A DNA stretch of 64,000 nt from Artemia franciscana (Eukaryota > Arthropoda > Branchiopoda > Anostraca > Artemiidae). The notes below the pieces were generated by a model, which worked only from the letters and a program-made list of their open reading frames with translations, was not told where the DNA came from and ran no database searches. Of this stretch, positions 59,766 to 64,000 are shown piece by piece. Each line of letters begins with the position of its first letter. Positions within the stretch are counted from its first letter, which is position 1. Location: positions 26,239,355-26,303,354 of the forward strand of contig NC_088883.1 of assembly GCF_032884065.1 (NCBI RefSeq), written 5' to 3'. A program made the position numbers and the translations under genes.

Positions 59766-60065
59766 AGTGATATTAATTATTGATAATCATGATATTGTGC
59801 ACTAGCTGGTTTCAAAGCTGTCATCCACGCTCTTATATAAACACGTGCTGTGAAGATACACACACCTTGCACCCCTTTTTTTCTCTCTTTTTCTCACCGC
59901 TTTTCTTCTTTCTTACTCAAACGAAACTGCCCTCTGAACATCCAGATTTTCAGACTGTTTAGATGACCTTAGACTGCCACTGTGCATAGTGTGTAGCCCC
60001 AGGTGCCATGAATCAAATTCCCCTCTCAAGAACCAAGTCCAGAAGGATTATAGCTAGCTCCAAAA
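59766..60065. other. Unannotated DNA
   Basis: Nothing recognised apart from a pyrimidine-rich patch near 59875-59915. Confidence 0.5.
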
Positions 60066-60955
60066 ATTCTCATGGGGGAAGAGATTTCAATGAAGGGGGT
60101 GCAGGATTTTCTAGCATTATTTGAAAAAACAATGAAAAAATAAATATGTTAAGTTTTTTCTACTGAAAGTAAGGAGCAGCATTAAAACTTAAAACGAACG
60201 AAAATTATTACGCATATGAGGGGTTTACCTCCTCGTTATACCTCACTCTTTGCGCTAAACTTTTTTAAGTAATTTCAACTATTTATTCTACGGCCTTTGT
60301 GATTCAGAGGTCATTCTTAAGGAATTGGGACAAAATTTAAGCTTTAGTGTAAAGAGCGAGGTATCGATGAGGGTTGAACCCCCTCATATACGCAATAAAA
60401 ACATACGAATATAGAAGTTCGTTACGTAAGTTAATTCGTAAGTTACGTATATTTTTTACCAATGAAAAAGTTTGTAAAAAATTAGAAGTTCTAGTAGCCT
60501 TTTTAAGTAATCAAAAAATTGGAGGACAATTAGGCCCCCTCCCTCTCTCCTTTTTCTCAAAGTCTTCCGATTAATTGCAATTAATTAATATGCAAATTTT
60601 GTTTTAATCATTTATGTGTAGAGAGCCAAGATCAAAACCTGCTTTAATTCAAAAACGTCCAGAAATTAAATAAAAAAGTTTTTTAAATGAAAGTAAGGAG
60701 CAACATTAAAACTTAAAACGAACAGAAATTACTCCGTATATGAAAGGGGCTTTTCCTTCTCAACGCCTCGCTCTTTACGCTAAAGTTTTTTACTGTTTTA
60801 AAAAGTAGAGTTAAGAGAAAGAGTCAAACTTTAGCGTAAAGAGCGAGGCGTTAAGGAGGAAAAGCCCCTTTCATATACGAAGTAATTTCTGTTCGTTTTA
60901 AGTTTTAATGTTGCTCCTTACTTTCATTTAAAGAACTTGTTTTTTTTTATTTATC
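60066..60955 (-). repeat. RepA copy 5, 5' two-thirds
   Basis: Reverse orientation: second palindrome at about 60165-60400, linker 60400-60680, first palindrome at 60684-60940, whose stem CGCCTCGCTCTTTACGCTAAAG is nearly perfect. The long tail is missing. Confidence 0.85.
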
Positions 60956-61560
60956 TTCGTAAATGATTTGGATACAAACTCATACTTTAGCACAGAGAGT
61001 GAAGCATTTAAGAGCAGGCATCCCCCACATCTTCTCACTGAAAATTCCCGCAGAGAAAATTCGCCCCCCCAAAAAAATTTTTACTTCCCAATAACAAATA
61101 CTATGCGTAAGCAATAAGCAATAGGCTTTTCTTTTTCGAATTAAATCAAAAAAAGCTTTTTAAACTGAAAGTAAGGAAAAGCGAACAAATTATTCCGTAT
61201 ATGAAAGGGTTGTTTTCTCCTCACCGCCTCGCTCTTTACCCTATAGTTTTAATCTTTGTAACAACTCTACTTTTTAAAACAGTGAACACTTCATGTAAAG
61301 AGAGAAGTGTCGAGGAGGGGTCAGCCCCTTTTATGTACAGAATAATTTCTAAGTTTTAATGTTGCTGCTTACTTTCAGTAAAAAAACTTTTTTTTAAATT
61401 TAAATTCTGAACGTTTTTCAGATAATGCAGGTACAAATTTGGCTCACTCTACATGAAAATCAAAACAAAATTTGAATATTAATTTTGGGAGATTTATTCC
61501 ATATGCGAAGGGTTGCCCCCTCCTTATTACCTTGTTCTTTATGTTAAAGCTGTTAGCACT
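60956..61560 (-). repeat. Diverged RepA fragments
   Basis: A second, more mutated first-palindrome (about 61165-61385) preceded by tail-like pieces ('acttcccaataacaaatact') and followed by linker-like sequence to about 61560. Confidence 0.65.
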
Positions 61561-61689
61561 TTAAAAAAAGCTTCCTATTCTATTGAAATGGCCGTCTTGT
61601 TTCAGTAACCACTCTGTTCCCGGAAGGCTTCTTGTTAAATGCCCAAAAAATTACTTACTCCTTATTTTAGGGAAATTTTGGTTTAAGCC

Positions 61690-63580
61690 ATCCACAAGCA
61701 ACACTGGGGTGAAAGAGCTTTAAATAAAGGTCCAGTACTGGTTGAAGGAGCAAAAATGGTTATTACTTGGCATCTTAGAACGTATTATCTGGGACATGTT
61801 ACTAGTGTGGTTCTGAGCAAGAAGCTCCTCCAGTGTATAGAAGATGAAGGACTTCCACTTGAAAGACTGTTGATGCTTTCCAGCGATGGTCCAGCTGCCA
61901 ATAAGAAAGTTTGGTCAATTGTTGGCTTGGAAAAGAAAAAGCAGTATTCAAAAGGTTTTTGGAAAAGAAAAAGCAGTATTCAAAAGGTCTTTTAAATATT
62001 GATACCTGCAACATCCACGCAGTGCATAGGCCTAATGCATTCCAAGAAGGACTACTGAAACTCGGGGAGGAATGTTCTAATATGATAATGGCTATTTACC
62101 ATTTCCGCAGCGGATGGTCTGCTCATTGTAATGACTTTAGCCAGTGTCAGCTAGAATTTAAGGCTCCACGACATTTAAGTTGATAAAGCATGTCACCACT
62201 AGATGGCTTACCATAAGAAAAGCTGCAAACCGCTTGGTCGAGCAATGGTCTGCTCTGATTGAATATTTTATGGAATTTGTGCCAAAGAAAAGGAGCTTAA
62301 AGCACTTTATTTTCAAATCTGAAATGTCTGAAAATTGTCAGTTGGCTAAGAAAATCAATAATGAAAGCTGAAATTGAATTTGTTGTGAGTTCTGAAAATA
62401 CCTTTGCTGTGTTCACTGGAGTGTTTCAGCAACAACAGTCGTTGGTTCATGGGCTGAGTTTTTAGTTGCTTTGCTTATGGACAGTTCTTCTCGGACAGAT
62501 TGTACGTGTTGATGATGTCAACCATCACCTTTCCATGGGGTTTAAAAGTGTGGACGATGCAGCATAAGTATATCTAAAGCAACCTTTGTGTAACGAGTGG
62601 ATCATGGCAGCTCTTGCTTCTTCGAAAGCGACTCAGAAAGATAGGAACCTTTTCTTTCCTGAGAGTTAGGAAGCACGTCAAAGCTGCTGTACAGTATTTG
62701 TTAGCAAAATGTCCTGTGAACGTCAATATTTCTGAAGCCTTAGCAGCAACCCCAAGCCGATGGGTTGCAGTAGTGCTCTCTGTGTCGCAAGAGAACTTCA
62801 TTTTGTGGCGATTATTTTAGAAAATCCAGGGAGAACGGTTATTATTTCAGTTGGACCATGTGTCACCACCCATGAACAGTACACGAATCGATAGCTATTG
62901 GCAAAAGATCCTAGAACTAAAGACACCAGGTGGTGACGTGAAAAATCAGTCCTTGGTTGCAGGTTGCAGTTAGAGCAGCTCTTTTGCTCTGCCATGGAAG
63001 TGCAGACTGGGAGCGAGGTTTTTTCGTTCAGCTTAGTTGGTAACTAGCATGCAAGCCCGTACTGAGGAGTGGATCCTAAACGATAGAGCTTTTGTTACTG
63101 ATGCTCTGTGCAACTTTGAGAACAAACCCGAGCTTGTACTGATCACAAAGAAGCTGCTGGGCTTGGCCAAATCAGCTAGAGTTATGAACTTTGCTTTATT
63201 GGACGAAAATAAAATGAATTGGAAAAGAAAACCTTGAAGCTGGAAAAAAGATGCTGAATTTGCAGTCCAGGACCTGGTCCAGAGGAAGCAGAAAATATCG
63301 GATGTGGAGTCAGAAATTTTACGAAAAAAGAGATGGCTAAACAGAAGAAAAAAAAATCAGTAATACTGTTCTGAGAGAACAGCTGGAGAATGTCTGAGGA
63401 AAGCAGTAGAAGAGAAGGATTTTTGAACATTGGTCTGACTCAAAGCATGCTGGAGGCAGCACTGGAAGTTCGTTCTGAAGAAAGAGAAGGGGTAGCTGAT
63501 GCTAAATCTGTGAAGGTACGTGTTTTGAATAGGAAACCAGAACTGATCGATCGCCTTTCAAAAAAGCCTAAGAAGTGATG
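61690..63580 (+). pseudogene. Decayed hAT-superfamily transposase
   Basis: Ordered pieces across several frames: RLLMLSSDGPAANKK (about 61867-61911, acidic SDG as in hAT catalytic cores), a C..H region NIDTCNIHAVH (about 61997-62029), HVTTRWLTIRKAANRLVEQW (about 62186-62245), IDSYWQKILELKTPGG (about 62889-62936), and the hAT C-terminal dimerisation signature read as LLLCHGSADWERGFF (about 62980-63024). It ends around 63578. Inactivated by many stops and by a 32-bp tandem duplication (61929-61956 and 61961-61988). The strongest evidence is the HGSADWERGF block. Confidence 0.75.
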
Positions 63581-64000
63581 ACGCTAATTATGTTAAGTGT
63601 AATTCTGCCAGTGATTTGTTGCACTTACTGTTTTTTGTTTGTTACATGAATGCCAATCGTACGGTTTATTCCTGTTAGTAACCTACAAAGGTTATGCTTT
63701 ACTAAGGTTGTTTGTTCCTTGTACTCTTTTTGTATGAGCAATTAAATTAATGTAAATAACGTAAGACTTCCAGTCTTCTTTTCCGTAACCTCACTGGGTT
63801 TTAGAGGGCATTAGTGATCATAACGCAGTAATTGGGACTTGTGTAGTTCATCTTCCTTTGCACTGAGTACCTCTAGTAGCTACTTTGTCACTTTTTTTTA
63901 CTTGTGAAATAACTAAAGTCACTTGTTTTGGGAGCATCGTTGCGGCCAATCCCTGTAGTCTGAGTGAGTGAGAGGCAAAATCTGGCATAGTAAGCCAATC
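63581..64000. other. Unannotated DNA
   Basis: Downstream of the hAT relic; it may be its 3' flank. No terminal inverted repeat was identified. Confidence 0.4.

Overview
This is animal (metazoan) nuclear DNA with few genes and many repeats. The evidence is one GT-AG spliced gene, metazoan-type retroelements (Ty3/Gypsy, several non-LTR LINEs, Penelope-like elements), a hAT relic, Helitron-like ends, and very long (TA)n and (TAG)n microsatellites. The AT-richness and repeat style suggest an arthropod, perhaps a crustacean. My impression that the commonest dispersed repeats resemble those of brine shrimp is from memory and unchecked. Nothing bacterial, viral, CRISPR, rRNA or tRNA was found.

Layout. 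1-5.4 kb: unannotated DNA, (TA)n tracts, a full copy of a dispersed palindromic repeat (called RepA here) with an inverted partial second copy, and a Helitron-like GC-rich piece. 5.4-16 kb: a very diverged array of roughly 200-bp modules rich in TAG triplets, interrupted by a second RepA copy (9.4-11.06 kb), a 3' fragment of a Penelope-like element (11.4 kb) and four copies of a monomer that also occurs inside RepA (11.9-13 kb). 17.3-20 kb: two copies of a ~515-bp segment, the second embedded in a RepA copy. 20-26.5 kb: three decayed LINEs, one split by a MITE, and a ~32-bp minisatellite.

27.3-29.9 kb (minus strand): the only convincing host gene, two exons coding for a 134-residue basic protein with an AT-hook-like motif, which I do not recognise. 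It lies between a 224-bp tandem duplication and a 54-bp minisatellite. 31-40.4 kb: nested repeats, a canonical Penelope-like fragment with its GIY-YIG nuclease after the RT linker, and two decayed CR1/Jockey-like LINE pieces. 42.4-43.4 kb: an unrecognised decayed coding region. 47.1-51.5 kb: a complete Ty3/Gypsy element with 152-bp LTRs, a 5-bp target duplication, and only two visible lesions in gag-pol.

52.8-57.4 kb: microsatellites, a minisatellite, and a nearly complete Penelope-like element whose GIY-YIG nuclease precedes the RT (the permuted Naiad/Chlamys arrangement), bracketed by (TA)n; next to it is a 105-bp element inserted with textbook Helitron ends. 58-64 kb: a small unrecognised ORF, a relic of a transposon-type protein, more RepA, and a decayed hAT transposase. 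Almost every ORF belongs to mobile DNA. The main biology here is retroelement and foldback-repeat turnover, with repeated use of (TA)n tracts as insertion sites.
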